This document shows, one piece after another, positions 52,431 to 63,061 of a DNA stretch of 64,000 nt (the stretch's first letter is position 1; each line of letters begins with the position of its first letter). The notes under the pieces were generated by a model. That model worked only from the letters and a program-made list of their open reading frames with translations, did not search any database and was not told the origin of the DNA. Source of the stretch: Dongia_A sp039808885. Lineage in GTDB: Bacteria > Pseudomonadota > Alphaproteobacteria > Dongiales > Dongiaceae. Position numbers and translations under genes: made by a program. The stretch is taken from the NCBI GenBank assembly GCA_039808885.1, contig JBDHTX010000019.1, forward strand, positions 1-64,000, in the 5' to 3' direction.

Positions 52431-53024
52431 ATGCCACAGGGCCAGACGGGTCCGCGGACTCTGGTGCTGGCCTCCGGATCGCCCCGACGCCTGGAATTGC
52501 TCCGCCAGATCGGCATCGAGCCCGACCTGATCGATCCGCCCCACATCGACGAAGCGCCGCGCCGGGCCGAGCCGCCACAGGCCTATGCCGCGCGCATGGC
52601 CCGCGAGAAGCTGGCGGCGATCGCCGCACGTCATCCCGGGGCCTGGGTCCTGGCGGCCGATACGGTGGTCGCCTGCGGCCGGCGCATCCTGCCCAAGGCC
52701 GAGACCGAAGCGGAGGCACGCAACTGCCTGAAGCTGCTCAGCGGCCGGCGCCACCGCGTGCTGGGCGGCATTGCCCTGGCCGCGCCCGATGGCCGGGCCA
52801 CCGAGCGGCTGGCGGTGACCAGCGTGGCGATGAAGCGCCTGACCGAGGCGGAGATCGCCGACTATCTCGCCTCGGGCGATTGGCACGGCAAGGCCGGCGG
52901 CTACGCCATCCAGGGCCGCGCCGCAGCCTTCATTCCCTGGATCAACGGTGCCTACAGCAACGTGGTCGGACTGTCGCTCAGCGACGTTGTCGGCATGTTG
53001 ACCAGCCTCGGCTGGCGGGCCTGA
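52431..53024 (+). CDS. maf: Maf-like nucleoside triphosphate pyrophosphatase
   Basis: A 197-residue protein. The family signature LVLASGSPRRLELLRQIGIE is complete, with VLAADTVVACGRRILPK and the C-terminal GKAGGYAIQGRAAAFIPWINGAYSNVVGLSL region. Maf proteins hydrolyse non-canonical or pyrimidine nucleoside triphosphates and can arrest septum formation when overproduced. It starts 16 bp after infA and ends 1 bp before rng. Confidence 0.95.
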   Translation: MPQGQTGPRTLVLASGSPRRLELLRQIGIEPDLIDPPHIDEAPRRAEPPQAYAARMAREKLAAIAARHPGAWVLAADTVVACGRRILPKAETEAEARNCLKLLSGRRHRVLGGIALAAPDGRATERLAVTSVAMKRLTEAEIADYLASGDWHGKAGGYAIQGRAAAFIPWINGAYSNVVGLSLSDVVGMLTSLGWRA

Positions 53025-53025
53025 G

Positions 53026-54003
53026 ATGCAGCATCGCATTTTCATCGCCGTCGCTGACGGCACGCTTGAGGTGTTCCGCTGGTCCGGCGGGCGCCTGGCC
53101 CAGGCCATCCGGGAGACCCCGGAAACGCGGCCGCTGGCCGGGGCGATCTATCTGGGCAAGATCGGCAAGATCGAGCCGAGCCTGCAGGCCGCCTTCGTCG
53201 AACTCGGGCTCGACCGGCCGGGGCTGCTGCCGCTGAAGAAACAGGGCAGGCAGCCGAATGAGGGCGAGAGCATCGTCGTGCAGATCCGCCGCGACGAGCG
53301 CGACGGCAAGGGGGTCCGGCTGTCGAGCTCGATCCAGAGCGAGACCGCCTATGCCGACAAGCTGGCGAAAGCGGTGGCACCCGCGTGCCTCGTTCCGGCG
53401 CCCAGCGCCTGGCAGGCCTGCCTTGCATCCCTGAGCCCGGAGAGCATCGAGGCGGTGATCTGCGACCGCCGGGTCGATGTCGGCGCGGTGCAGGCCTGGT
53501 GCGCGATGCACGCGCCGGAACTGTCGGCGCGGGTGCGGCACCAGCCGCAGCGCGATTGGGAGCCGGAGCGGGCGGAGATGCTGGAGCAGGCAGCCGCCGC
53601 GCTGGACGAAACCGTTGGCCTGCCCTGTGGCGGCAACCTGCTGATCGAGCCGGTGCGAACGCTGACCGCCATCGACGTCAATTCCGCCTCGGCCACGCGC
53701 CGGGCGGGGATGGAACTGACGGCGCTCACGGTCAACCTGGAAGCGGCCGACGAGGTGCCGCGCCAGCTGGCCCTGCGCAACCTTGGCGGGATCGTGGTGG
53801 TCGATTTCATCGATATCGACAACCGCGGCAAGCGCGAGCAGATTCTGCATCGGCTGCGCGAAGCGGCGGCGATCGATCCGGCGATCGAGTGGATCGGCAA
53901 CATGTCGCGCCTCGGTCTGGTGGAGATCCTGCGCCGGCGGCGCGGCCGCACTTTGGCCGAGATGTGGCAGTCCATGACATCCGCACAGGACGGCGAGGCA
54001 TGA
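53026..54003 (+). CDS. rng: Ribonuclease E/G family protein, short form
   Basis: A 325-residue endoribonuclease of the RNase E/G family. The N-terminal S1-like region contains AGAIYLGKIGKIEPSLQAAFVELG. The catalytic DNase I-like region has IDVNSASATRR and GGIVVVDFIDIDNRGKRE, whose aspartates bind the catalytic Mg ion. It is shorter than enterobacterial RNase G, and the C-terminus ends soon after the RLGLVEILRRRRGRTL segment; this reduced form is usual at this alphaproteobacterial locus. The zinc-link CPxCxG motif is not visible. Confidence 0.9.
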   Translation: MQHRIFIAVADGTLEVFRWSGGRLAQAIRETPETRPLAGAIYLGKIGKIEPSLQAAFVELGLDRPGLLPLKKQGRQPNEGESIVVQIRRDERDGKGVRLSSSIQSETAYADKLAKAVAPACLVPAPSAWQACLASLSPESIEAVICDRRVDVGAVQAWCAMHAPELSARVRHQPQRDWEPERAEMLEQAAAALDETVGLPCGGNLLIEPVRTLTAIDVNSASATRRAGMELTALTVNLEAADEVPRQLALRNLGGIVVVDFIDIDNRGKREQILHRLREAAAIDPAIEWIGNMSRLGLVEILRRRRGRTLAEMWQSMTSAQDGEA

Positions 54004-54218
54004 TGGAGACAGGCGAGGGCCCGGGGGGCGGCAGGCGGGGCGGCGCGCGGCAGGCGGCCTGTCCAGTCTGCGGCAAGCCGGTCGATGCCGCTCATCGGCC
54101 GTTCTGTTCGGATCGCTGCCGCAAGGTCGACCTGAACCGCTGGCTCAGCGAGGCCTACCGGATCCCCGCCGCCGAGCGCGGCGAGAACGGCGAAAATCAA
54201 TCCGAATCCGAGGATTAG
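54000..54218 (+). CDS. yacG: DNA gyrase inhibitor YacG, zinc-binding
   Basis: A 72-residue protein with the four zinc ligands in CPVCGKP and FCSDRCRKVDL, then WLSEAYRIP, as in YacG, which binds the GyrB subunit and inhibits gyrase. The start ATG 54000 overlaps the rng stop (ATGA); ATG 54003 is the alternative. The tail is Glu/Ser-rich. It precedes tRNA-Phe by 97 bp in the normal order of the block. Confidence 0.94.
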   Translation: MMETGEGPGGGRRGGARQAACPVCGKPVDAAHRPFCSDRCRKVDLNRWLSEAYRIPAAERGENGENQSESED

Positions 54219-54315
54219 GCGGGATTTCCATGACGATTTCCGGGCTGGACAGGGGCCGGGAATCTGCTAAAAGACCGCCTGCCTTTCCGGCCGGCGCCCG
54301 TCGGCCGTACCTGGC

Positions 54316-54391
54316 GCCCAGGTAGCTCAGTTGGTAGAGCACGTGACTGAAAATCACGGTGTCGCTGGTTCGATTCCGGCCCTGGGCACCA
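54316..54391 (+). tRNA. tRNA-Phe (GAA)
   Basis: A 76-nt tRNA with encoded CCA (54389-54391). The acceptor stem is GCCCAGG with CCTGGGC, the D arm is GCTC-AGTTGGTA-GAGC, the anticodon loop CTGAAAA gives anticodon GAA, and the T loop is TTCGATT. It closes the infA-maf-rng-yacG block, as in many alphaproteobacteria. Confidence 0.98.
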
Positions 54392-54420
54392 TTCCCCTTC
54401 CGGTCTCCATCCAAGGCTGA

Positions 54421-55641
54421 TCATCCCGCGGAGCGCGCCGCCTTGTCCTTGCGGACGATGCGCGTGGCCGGCATGTGCATGGTAACCGCCGTGCCCTTGC
54501 CTTCGGTACTGGTGAGCGAGAGCGTGCCGCCATGCGCCTCGCAGAAGCTCTTGGCGATGGACAGCCCGAGCCCAGTGCCCTCGCTCTTCTGGACCAGCCA
54601 GTTCTCGGCCTGGAAGAACGGCCGCATGATCTCCTTCAGGTCGGCGGGAGAGATCCCGACGCCGGTATCGGCGACGCTGAGCGACAGGCCGTCCTCCGCC
54701 GTGGCGCCGGCCCTGGCGCTGATTGTGATCCTGCCGCCGGGCGGGGTGAACTTCACCGCATTGGAGATCAGGTTGAGTAGGATCTGGCGGATCAGCCGCT
54801 CATCGGCCCAGAGGTCAGGGCAATCGGCGGAAATGTCCTGGAGGACGTGAAGCTGGCCGTTGTCGATCTTCTGCTGCAGCAGCGCCAGGCATTCCTCGAC
54901 GATGTCGCGCACCCTGATCGCGGTCTCGTTCAAGGTCACCTTGCCGGCTTCGATCCGGCTGAGGTCGAGCAGGTCGTTGATGATCGCCAGCAGGTGCAGG
55001 CCGCTGCCGTAGATGTGCTCGCAATAGCCCTGGTATCGCTCCGAGCCCAAGGGCCCGAAGACCTGTTGCCGAAGCAGGTCGGAAAAGCCGATGATCGCGT
55101 TGAGCGGCGTGCGCAGTTCATGGCTGGCATTGGCGAGGAAGCGCGACTTCGCCCGGTTGGCGACCTCCGCTTCGCGGCGCGCCTCGCGCAGGCTCTGTTC
55201 AAGCTTCTTCTCCTCGGAGATGTCGATCATCAGGCCGCGCACCAAGTCGCCGCGATCCGGGGTCTTGACGAAACTGATGATGTCGCGGATCCAGAGTTCC
55301 TTGCCGGCGGGCGTGATCAGACGGTATTCGAGGTTGTGGTCGGTACGGCTCAACCAATTGTCCTCGTAGCGCTTCCAGATCCGCTCGCGCTCCTCCGGGT
55401 GGACCGCGCGCAGCCAGCAGCCCGGCACCAGCCATTCCTCGGCGGTGTAGCCGGTGAGCTTCTCGATCTGCGGTCCGACATACAGCATGCGGTCGCTGGT
55501 CTGGTCGGCTTCCCAGGGGACGGCGCGCAGGGTCTCGGTGATGGCGCGGAAGCGCTCCTCGCTCAGGCGGACATCCTCCGGTAACCGCCGGAAGAGCGCC
55601 GTCGCCAGCCTGTGCCACAGGCGGCTCACGTGTTTCCACAT
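54421..55641 (-). CDS. PAS-domain sensor histidine kinase
   Basis: A 406-residue soluble kinase from ATG 55641 (MWKHVSRLWHRLATALFRRL). The PAS/PAC region (about 25-150) has MLYVGPQIEKLTGYTAEEWLVPGCWLRAVHPEE; HisKA has SRFLANASHELRTPLNAIIGFSD; HATPase has LLNLISNAVKFTPPGGRI, DTGVGISPADL and GTGLGLSIAKSFCEAHGG. The frame is open to 55929 with other starts, but the ribosome sites there are no better and the extra residues look non-coding. It ends 29 bp after tRNA-Phe. No response regulator is adjacent; the single-receiver protein at 62.6 kb is a distant candidate. Confidence 0.9.
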   Translation of the reverse strand: MWKHVSRLWHRLATALFRRLPEDVRLSEERFRAITETLRAVPWEADQTSDRMLYVGPQIEKLTGYTAEEWLVPGCWLRAVHPEERERIWKRYEDNWLSRTDHNLEYRLITPAGKELWIRDIISFVKTPDRGDLVRGLMIDISEEKKLEQSLREARREAEVANRAKSRFLANASHELRTPLNAIIGFSDLLRQQVFGPLGSERYQGYCEHIYGSGLHLLAIINDLLDLSRIEAGKVTLNETAIRVRDIVEECLALLQQKIDNGQLHVLQDISADCPDLWADERLIRQILLNLISNAVKFTPPGGRITISARAGATAEDGLSLSVADTGVGISPADLKEIMRPFFQAENWLVQKSEGTGLGLSIAKSFCEAHGGTLSLTSTEGKGTAVTMHMPATRIVRKDKAARSAG

Positions 55642-55936
55642 CGGGGAATCTCGGGGAGCTGCATTCCGGTCATGGGAGCGGGTCCGGTCCGCCGGATACA
55701 ATCCGGAAAAGTGAAATGTGGCACCGAGACACTCGCGCGCAAAGCGCTCGTTCAAGCGGCAGCTGCGCGACCGTTCCTCCGGGCCGTCACCCGCAGTAGA
55801 CATCAATTCCGCCCGTTCTTTCAACGATCTCGTGGCCTGCGTGCCGAGGGTCTCGAGGGCGTTATACTTGCGGTGGCTATATAACGCGCGCCCCGCTGGA
55901 TGCGGGCCAAGAAACGCAGGCGGAGGCAAGGTCGGT

Positions 55937-56179
55937 TCAATGTGCCGCGGCCAGATACTCCACCGCCAGCCGCAGCGTCGCGAGCCTGCCGTAATCCTTC
56001 TCCGGCACCTGAATGCCGAGCCTGTTGCCGAGCGCGATCAGCAGATTGAGGAAGCTGATCGAATCGATGTCGAGGGCCTCCCGGAGGTCGGCGTCTGGGT
56101 CGAGCGCCGCCAGATCCGCTTCCGGCGCGATGTTGCCGATCTCCTCGAGCAGGATGGCCTTGATCTCGTCCCTGGTCAC
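55937..56179 (-). CDS. Acyl carrier protein coupled to an E2 gene
   Basis: An 80-residue phosphopantetheine-binding protein starting at GTG 56179. The attachment site is LDIDSISFLNLL (serine in DSI), within an otherwise normal four-helix ACP outline (EIKAILLEEIGNIAPEADLAALDPDADLREAL, then GIQVPEKDYGRLATLRLAVEYL). It overlaps the E2 stop by 4 bp (GTGA), so it is translationally coupled to an oxo-acid dehydrogenase acyltransferase rather than to fatty-acid genes. Its acidic DSISF site is unlike the DSLDxVEL of the housekeeping AcpP, so it is probably a specialised carrier. The bound acyl group is unknown. Confidence 0.88.
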   Translation of the reverse strand: MTRDEIKAILLEEIGNIAPEADLAALDPDADLREALDIDSISFLNLLIALGNRLGIQVPEKDYGRLATLRLAVEYLAAAH

Positions 56180-57363
56180 AGCGCCTCCGGTTTCTGCAGG
56201 CGGTCGGCGATGGCGCGCAGCAGCAGCGCGCCGCGATGCCCGTCGCTCACCCGATGGTCGGCGCCGAGGGTCAGGCGGCAGATGGTGCGGGGAACGACCT
56301 TGCCGTCGACGATGCGCGGCTCCTCCACCGGCGACCCGGCGCCGACGATGGCGACCTGTGGCGGATAGATCACCGGCAGGACCCAATCGGCGCCGCGCTC
56401 GCCGAGGCTGGTGAGGGTTGCCGTCGGGTCGGCCATCTCTGAGCTGCGGAAGCGGCCCGCGCGCACGCGATTGACCAAGTCATGCAGGCGCTTCATCGCC
56501 TCTGCCAGCGTTAGTTGGTCGGCATCGTGGATGGCCGGTGCGATTAGGCCGCCGCCGCGGAGCGCGATCGCCATGCCGAGATGGACGGATTTGGACGCGA
56601 CGTAGCCGGCCTTGCCGAAATGGCCGTTGAACTCCGGAAAGCCGGCCAGCGACGCCGCGACCGCCTTCAGCAGCAACGCGCCGAACAGGATGCGGTCCTG
56701 CGGCGCGCAATCGGCATTGCGACGCTCGAGCCAGGCGGTCGCATCGGTCACGTCGGCCGCGTGGCTCAGATAGTAATGCGGAATCTCCCGCTTCGATCGC
56801 GACATGGCGGCAGCGATCGCGGTGCGCATGCCTTCCGACCCGGCGGGTGCGGGCTTCGCAGGCGCTGCCTTCGGCGCGCCGGCAGCGCGCCAAGCGTTCT
56901 CAACGTCGACGAAGACAATGGCACCCTCCGGGCCGCTGCCGGACACACCCGCGAGGTCGATGCCGTGTTCCGTGGCGAACTTCCGCGCGGCAGGCGATGC
57001 CTTCAATCCGCTCGCAACCGCAGGCGTGGCGCTTGCGGCTTGCGCAACCGGCGCCAAGGGCGCTGCAGCCGGCGCGACGGGTGGCAGGGCGGGCGGCAGG
57101 GCGGGGGGCAGGGTGACGGCTGCCTCCCCCGCGCCGCGGATGGCGGCAAGCGGCGTTCCGACCGGGACCGTCTGGCCGACCAGCACCAGAAGCTGGTCAA
57201 GCGTGCCGGTCTCGAAGGCCTCGATCTCGATGGCGCCCTTCTGGGTCTCCACGACGGCGATGATGTCGCCGCTGCTGATCTCCTCGCCGGGCTGCTTCAG
57301 CCATTCGACCAGCTTGCCGGCCTCCATGTCGGCGCCGAGCGAGGGCATGCGGAACAGGCCCAT
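56176..57363 (-). CDS. 2-oxo acid dehydrogenase E2 (dihydrolipoamide acyltransferase)
   Basis: A 395-residue E2. Domain 1 is a single lipoyl domain (about 1-80) with the lipoylated lysine in VETQKGAIEIEAF. A Pro/Ala-rich linker follows, then a peripheral-subunit-binding domain (about 145-180, ASPAARKFATEHGIDLAGVSGSGPEG) and the catalytic domain, whose active-site histidine lies in LGADHRVSDGHRGALLL. ATG 57363 shares a base with the E1-beta stop. Acyl specificity (acetyl, acetoin-derived or branched) is not determined by sequence; the neighbouring acetyl-CoA synthetase favours acetyl. Confidence 0.93.
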   Translation of the reverse strand: MGLFRMPSLGADMEAGKLVEWLKQPGEEISSGDIIAVVETQKGAIEIEAFETGTLDQLLVLVGQTVPVGTPLAAIRGAGEAAVTLPPALPPALPPVAPAAAPLAPVAQAASATPAVASGLKASPAARKFATEHGIDLAGVSGSGPEGAIVFVDVENAWRAAGAPKAAPAKPAPAGSEGMRTAIAAAMSRSKREIPHYYLSHAADVTDATAWLERRNADCAPQDRILFGALLLKAVAASLAGFPEFNGHFGKAGYVASKSVHLGMAIALRGGGLIAPAIHDADQLTLAEAMKRLHDLVNRVRAGRFRSSEMADPTATLTSLGERGADWVLPVIYPPQVAIVGAGSPVEEPRIVDGKVVPRTICRLTLGADHRVSDGHRGALLLRAIADRLQKPEAL

Positions 57364-58358
57364 CAGCGCCCCAAAGCCGCGCGGGCCGCGGCGACGATGC
57401 TGGCCGGCTGCGGCAACGCCGCATCCTCCAGGTGCTTGGGGTAGGGGATCGGCACTTCCGCGGTGCAGACGCGGCCGATGGGCGCATCCAGCGACCAGAA
57501 GCATTGCTCGACAATGCGCGCGGAAATCTCCGCCGCCAGGCTGCCGCTGCGCCAGCCTTCGTCGACGATGATTGCGCGCCGGGTGCGGCGCACGGACTCC
57601 ATGATCGTGGCATCGTCGAGCGGGCGCAGCGAGCGCAGGTCGACCACCTCGGCCTCGATGCCGAGCTTGGCGAGCTCATCGGCGGCGGTCAGGGCCTTCC
57701 ACAGCGAGCCGCCATAGGTGATGAGCGAGACGTCGCGACCCGGGCGCCGCACGACGGCATGATCCAGATCGACGATGCCCGGCGTGGCGGGAAGGGTGCC
57801 CGTCATATTGTAGAGCATGACGTTCTCGAAGATCAGCACCGGGTCGGATTCCTGCAGCGCCGGCCACAGCATGCCGCGCGCATCCTCCAGCGTCGCCGGC
57901 GCTACCACGCGGATGCCGGGGATATGGGCGTACCAGTTCTCCAGCGAATGGGAGTGCTGCGCGGCGAGCTGCCTGCCGGCGCCGGTCGCCATGCGGATGA
58001 CGAGCGGTACAGAGAACTGTCCGCCGGACATGTGGCGCATCGTGGCGGCGGTGTTGAGGATCTGGTCCAGGCAGAGCAGACTGAAATTGACCGTCATCAC
58101 CTCGACGATCGGCCGCATGCCGCCCATTGCCGCGCCAATCCCGGCGCCGACGAAACCCGCTTCCGACAGCGGCGTATCGCGGATGCGCTCGGGGCCGAAC
58201 TCGTCCAGCAATCCCTTGCTGACCGCGTAGCAGCCGCCGTAGCGGCCGACATCCTCGCCCATCAGGAAGACGCGCGGGTCGCGCTGCAGGGCCTCGCGGA
58301 TGGCGGCGCGCACCGCGTCGCGATAGGTCGGCGGAGCCGGATTGGTTTCGGCGTTCAT
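57363..58358 (-). CDS. 2-oxo acid dehydrogenase E1 beta subunit
   Basis: A 331-residue thiamine-diphosphate-dependent subunit. Family segments are YRDAVRAAIREALQRDPRVFLMGEDVGRYGG, DTPLSEAGFVGAGIGAAMGGMRPIVEVM, then QHSHSLENWYAHIPGIRVVAPATLEDARGML and VVDLRSLRPLDDATIMESV. The QHSHSLENWYAHIPG pattern is shared by pyruvate and acetoin dehydrogenase E1-beta. It overlaps E1-alpha by 4 bp and meets E2 at a shared base, so the complex subunits are co-translated. No E3 (lipoamide dehydrogenase) gene is in the operon. Confidence 0.94.
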   Translation of the reverse strand: MNAETNPAPPTYRDAVRAAIREALQRDPRVFLMGEDVGRYGGCYAVSKGLLDEFGPERIRDTPLSEAGFVGAGIGAAMGGMRPIVEVMTVNFSLLCLDQILNTAATMRHMSGGQFSVPLVIRMATGAGRQLAAQHSHSLENWYAHIPGIRVVAPATLEDARGMLWPALQESDPVLIFENVMLYNMTGTLPATPGIVDLDHAVVRRPGRDVSLITYGGSLWKALTAADELAKLGIEAEVVDLRSLRPLDDATIMESVRRTRRAIIVDEGWRSGSLAAEISARIVEQCFWSLDAPIGRVCTAEVPIPYPKHLEDAALPQPASIVAAARAALGR

Positions 58359-59337
58359 GCGCCCAGCCTCGGCGTGGTGACGTCGCGCAGCAGGTCGCCG
58401 ACCGGCTCCCAGGTGCCGGCCTCGGCGAAGGCCACCGCCGCGTCGACCTCTGTTGCGGTCTCGCGTTCGAGCTTGGCGATGTCGTCGGCATGCAGCATGG
58501 AAGCGCCCAGGGCCCAGCTCTTGAGATGCTCGATCGGGCAGCGCTTCTTCCACGCCTCGATCTCGGCCTTGGGGCGATAGAGCTGGGCGTCGAACATCGA
58601 ATGGGCGCGGAAGCGATAGGTGCGGCATTCGAGGAACGCCGGACCTTCGCCGGCGCGGATCGCGGCGACGGCGCGCTGTGCCGCTGCCTCCACGGCGATG
58701 ACGTCCATGCCGTCGACCGCCGCCGCCTTCACGCGATAGCATTCCGCCTTGCGATGAATGTCGGTCTCGGATTCCGAGATCGCCAGCGCGGTGCCCATGG
58801 CGTAGAGGTTGTTCTCACAGACGAACAGCACCGGCAGACGCCACAGGGCGGCCAGGTTCATGCTCTCGTGGAACTCGCCCTCGGCGACCGCGCCTTCGCC
58901 GAAGAAACAGGCGGTGACGTTGGACTTGCCCTGCATCTTGTCCGCTAGGGCGAGGCCGACGGCCATCGGCAGGCCGCCGCCGACGATGGCGTTGCCGCCA
59001 TAGAACCGCGTGGCGGCGTCGAAGACGTGCATCGAGCCGCCGCGGCCGCGGCTGCAGCCTTCCTGCTTGCCGTACATCTCCGCCATCAGCGGACCCATGG
59101 CGACACCACGGGCCAGCGCCTGGCCGTGCTCGCGATAGGTGGCGACGACGGCATCGTTCGGCTGCAGCGCCGGCATCACGCCGACGGCGACCGCTTCCTC
59201 GCCGATATAGAGATGCAGGAATCCGCGGATCTTCTCCTGCGTGTAGAGCTCGGCGCATTTCTCCTCGAAATGCCGGATGCGCAGCATCTGGCGCAGCAGA
59301 TCGAGCACGTGTGGCCGGGTCAGATGCGTCTTCGCCG

Positions 59338-59341
<4 letters not shown>
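58355..59341 (-). CDS. 2-oxo acid dehydrogenase E1 alpha subunit
   Basis: A 328-residue E1-alpha. The thiamine diphosphate fold is marked by FFGEGAVAEGEFHESMNLAALWRLPVLFVCENN, preceded by GNAIVGGGLPMAVGLAL and YREHGQALARGVAMGPLMAEMYGKQ. The phosphorylation-loop-like segment YRFRAHSMFDAQLYR is also normal. ATG 59341 overlaps the acetyl-CoA synthetase stop by 4 bp. Pyruvate dehydrogenase and acetoin dehydrogenase E1-alpha are hard to separate by eye; context with an acetyl-CoA synthetase and malic enzyme suggests acetyl-CoA production. Confidence 0.94.
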
Positions 59342-61101
<1,760 letters not shown>

Positions 61102-61218
61102 CGGCTCTCCCCGAGCGCTGCCGTGGACCCTGGGTGCATTCTGACAGGTGGCCTTGACCCGGGGCAATGATCTGCCCGACGGTGCGGCATTTAGGACGGC
61201 TGCGCGGGGGAGGCGGCG

Positions 61219-62523
61219 ATGGCGGCGGAACGGCAGGACGCGTTGACCAGCGAGGCGCTGCGGCTGCACCGGCTCTATCGCGGCAAGATGCAGACGGCCC
61301 TGAAATGCCCGATCGGCGGGCCGGCGGATTTCGGCATTTGGTACACACCGGGCGTCGCGGAGCCCTGCCGGGCGATCAAGGCAGACCCGGCGAGCGTCTA
61401 CGACTACACCAACAAGGGGAATCTGGTTGCCGTGGTATCCGACGGATCGCGGGTGCTTGGCCTGGGCGATATCGGGCCGGAAGCGGGCTTGCCGGTGATG
61501 GAAGGCAAGAGCCTGCTGTTCAAGTATCTCGGCGGCGTGGATGCTGTGGCGCTCTGCCTCGCGACCAAAAGCGCGGAGGAACTGGTGCGCGCCGTCGAGT
61601 GGCTGGCGCCGTCCTTCGGCGGCATCAACCTGGAAGACATCGCGCAGCCGAAGTGCTTTCGCGTGCTGGAAGCCCTGCGCAGCCGGCTCTCGATCCCCGT
61701 CTGGCACGATGATCAGCAGGGAACGGCGACGGTGGTTCTCGCCGGCCTGCTCAACGCCCTGCGCGTGACCAGGCGCGAACTCGGGCAGGCGCGCATCGCG
61801 ATGATCGGCATCGGCGCGGCCAATGTCGCCAGCTATCGCCTGCTGACCGCCTATGGCGTAAAGCCGGGCGCGATCGTCGCCTGCGACCGCGGCGGCATCC
61901 TGCATCCGGGGCGCGGCGATCTCGAGGCCGGCCGGTCGACCTACCCGGAGAAGTGGCGCATCTGCCAGGAATCGAATGCCGAGCGCCGCAGCGGCGGTAT
62001 CGCCCAGGCGCTGGCCGGGGCGGATGTCTGCCTTGCTTTCTCCACACCGGGCCCCGGCATCATCCGCCCGGAATGGATCGCGAAGATGGCGCCGCGGAGC
62101 ATCGTCTTCGCCTGCGCCAATCCGGTGCCGGAAGTGTGGCCGCAGGAGGCGCGCGACGCCGGCGCCGCCGTCGTCGCGACCGGGCGTGGGGATTTCCCGA
62201 ACCAGGTGAACAACTCGCTGGTCTTTCCCGGCATGTTCCGCGGGGTGCTGGACGTGCGCAGCCGGGCCATCACCGACGACATGGCGATCGCGGCGGGGCT
62301 GGCACTGGCGGATTACGGCATCGAGCTGGGGTTGCGGCCCGATCGCATCCTGCCGGGAATGGAAGACCCGCAGACGGCGATCCGCGTCGCCGTCGCCGCG
62401 GCCATGGCGGCGCAGAAGGGGGGTGTCGCGCAAGTCGCGCGGTCTCGCGATGAGGTCACGGCGATCGCCAGCCGGACGATCCTAGAAATGCGGTCGACGA
62501 GCGCCGCCGGGCACGAACGCTGA
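61219..62523 (+). CDS. NAD(P)-dependent malic enzyme, short form
   Basis: A 434-residue enzyme oxidatively decarboxylating malate to pyruvate. Segments are KCPIGGPADFGIWYTPGVAEPCRAI, VVSDGSRVLGLGDIGPEAGLPVMEGKSLLFK, EDIAQPKCFRVLE, PVWHDDQQGTATVVLAGLLNAL, and the dinucleotide motif IGIGAANVASYRLL. It lacks the C-terminal phosphotransacetylase-like domain of the long MaeB type. AGGCGGCG precedes ATG 61219. Divergent transcription from the acetyl-CoA synthetase/E1/E2/ACP operon suggests shared control; its pyruvate is a natural substrate for that complex. Confidence 0.93.
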   Translation: MAAERQDALTSEALRLHRLYRGKMQTALKCPIGGPADFGIWYTPGVAEPCRAIKADPASVYDYTNKGNLVAVVSDGSRVLGLGDIGPEAGLPVMEGKSLLFKYLGGVDAVALCLATKSAEELVRAVEWLAPSFGGINLEDIAQPKCFRVLEALRSRLSIPVWHDDQQGTATVVLAGLLNALRVTRRELGQARIAMIGIGAANVASYRLLTAYGVKPGAIVACDRGGILHPGRGDLEAGRSTYPEKWRICQESNAERRSGGIAQALAGADVCLAFSTPGPGIIRPEWIAKMAPRSIVFACANPVPEVWPQEARDAGAAVVATGRGDFPNQVNNSLVFPGMFRGVLDVRSRAITDDMAIAAGLALADYGIELGLRPDRILPGMEDPQTAIRVAVAAAMAAQKGGVAQVARSRDEVTAIASRTILEMRSTSAAGHER

Positions 62524-62584
62524 GACGCCGCCTTGTGATCGGCGAAGGCGGCGGGGACGGGCTGTCAAACGACCCGGAATCCGC

Positions 62585-62968
62585 TCATGCCTTCGCCTTC
62601 GCGAGCATCGCGTGGATGTCCTCATGCGCGATCGGCTTGCGCACGGCACCGATCACGTTGATCCCGCGCAGCTTGCCCATGCGCGCGGCGGCGTCGAGGT
62701 CCTGCTGCGGCATGCCGCTGATCATTACCACGGCACCGGGATATTTAAGGCTGGCGAGCACGCTCTGCAGCTCGTAGCCGTCGCGGTCGGGAATGCCGAC
62801 ATCGAGAACCACGATGTCCGGTTCCCATTCCGTGACCACGCGCTCGAAGGCGCTGGTATGCTCAAGCGTCGTCACCTCGCAGAGCAGGTCGATGCCGACG
62901 CGTTCGATGGCAGCGACCGCTTCCGGTTCGTCGTCGACGATGAGGATGCGCTTGATCTTGGATGTCAT
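62585..62968 (-). CDS. Single-domain response regulator
   Basis: A 127-residue receiver with no output domain. ILIVDDEPEAV holds the acidic pair, the phosphoacceptor aspartate is in IVVLDVGIPDRDG, the switch residue in VVMISGMPQQD, and the conserved lysine in VRKPIAHED. Such CheY- or Spo0F-like proteins relay phosphate or bind a partner. No kinase is adjacent; three are present 7-15 kb to the left. It follows the malic enzyme gene convergently and precedes (same strand) nothing closer than 1.9 kb away within its own transcript. Confidence 0.88.
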   Translation of the reverse strand: MTSKIKRILIVDDEPEAVAAIERVGIDLLCEVTTLEHTSAFERVVTEWEPDIVVLDVGIPDRDGYELQSVLASLKYPGAVVMISGMPQQDLDAAARMGKLRGINVIGAVRKPIAHEDIHAMLAKAKA

Positions 62969-63061
62969 GGCCCAGGGCTCCGTCGCAGCGGGTCCGTCCT
63001 GGCGCTATCCCAGGGCAAAGACTCTTAAGAAAAGATTTACCACACCTGGCCGCCGGCGGCT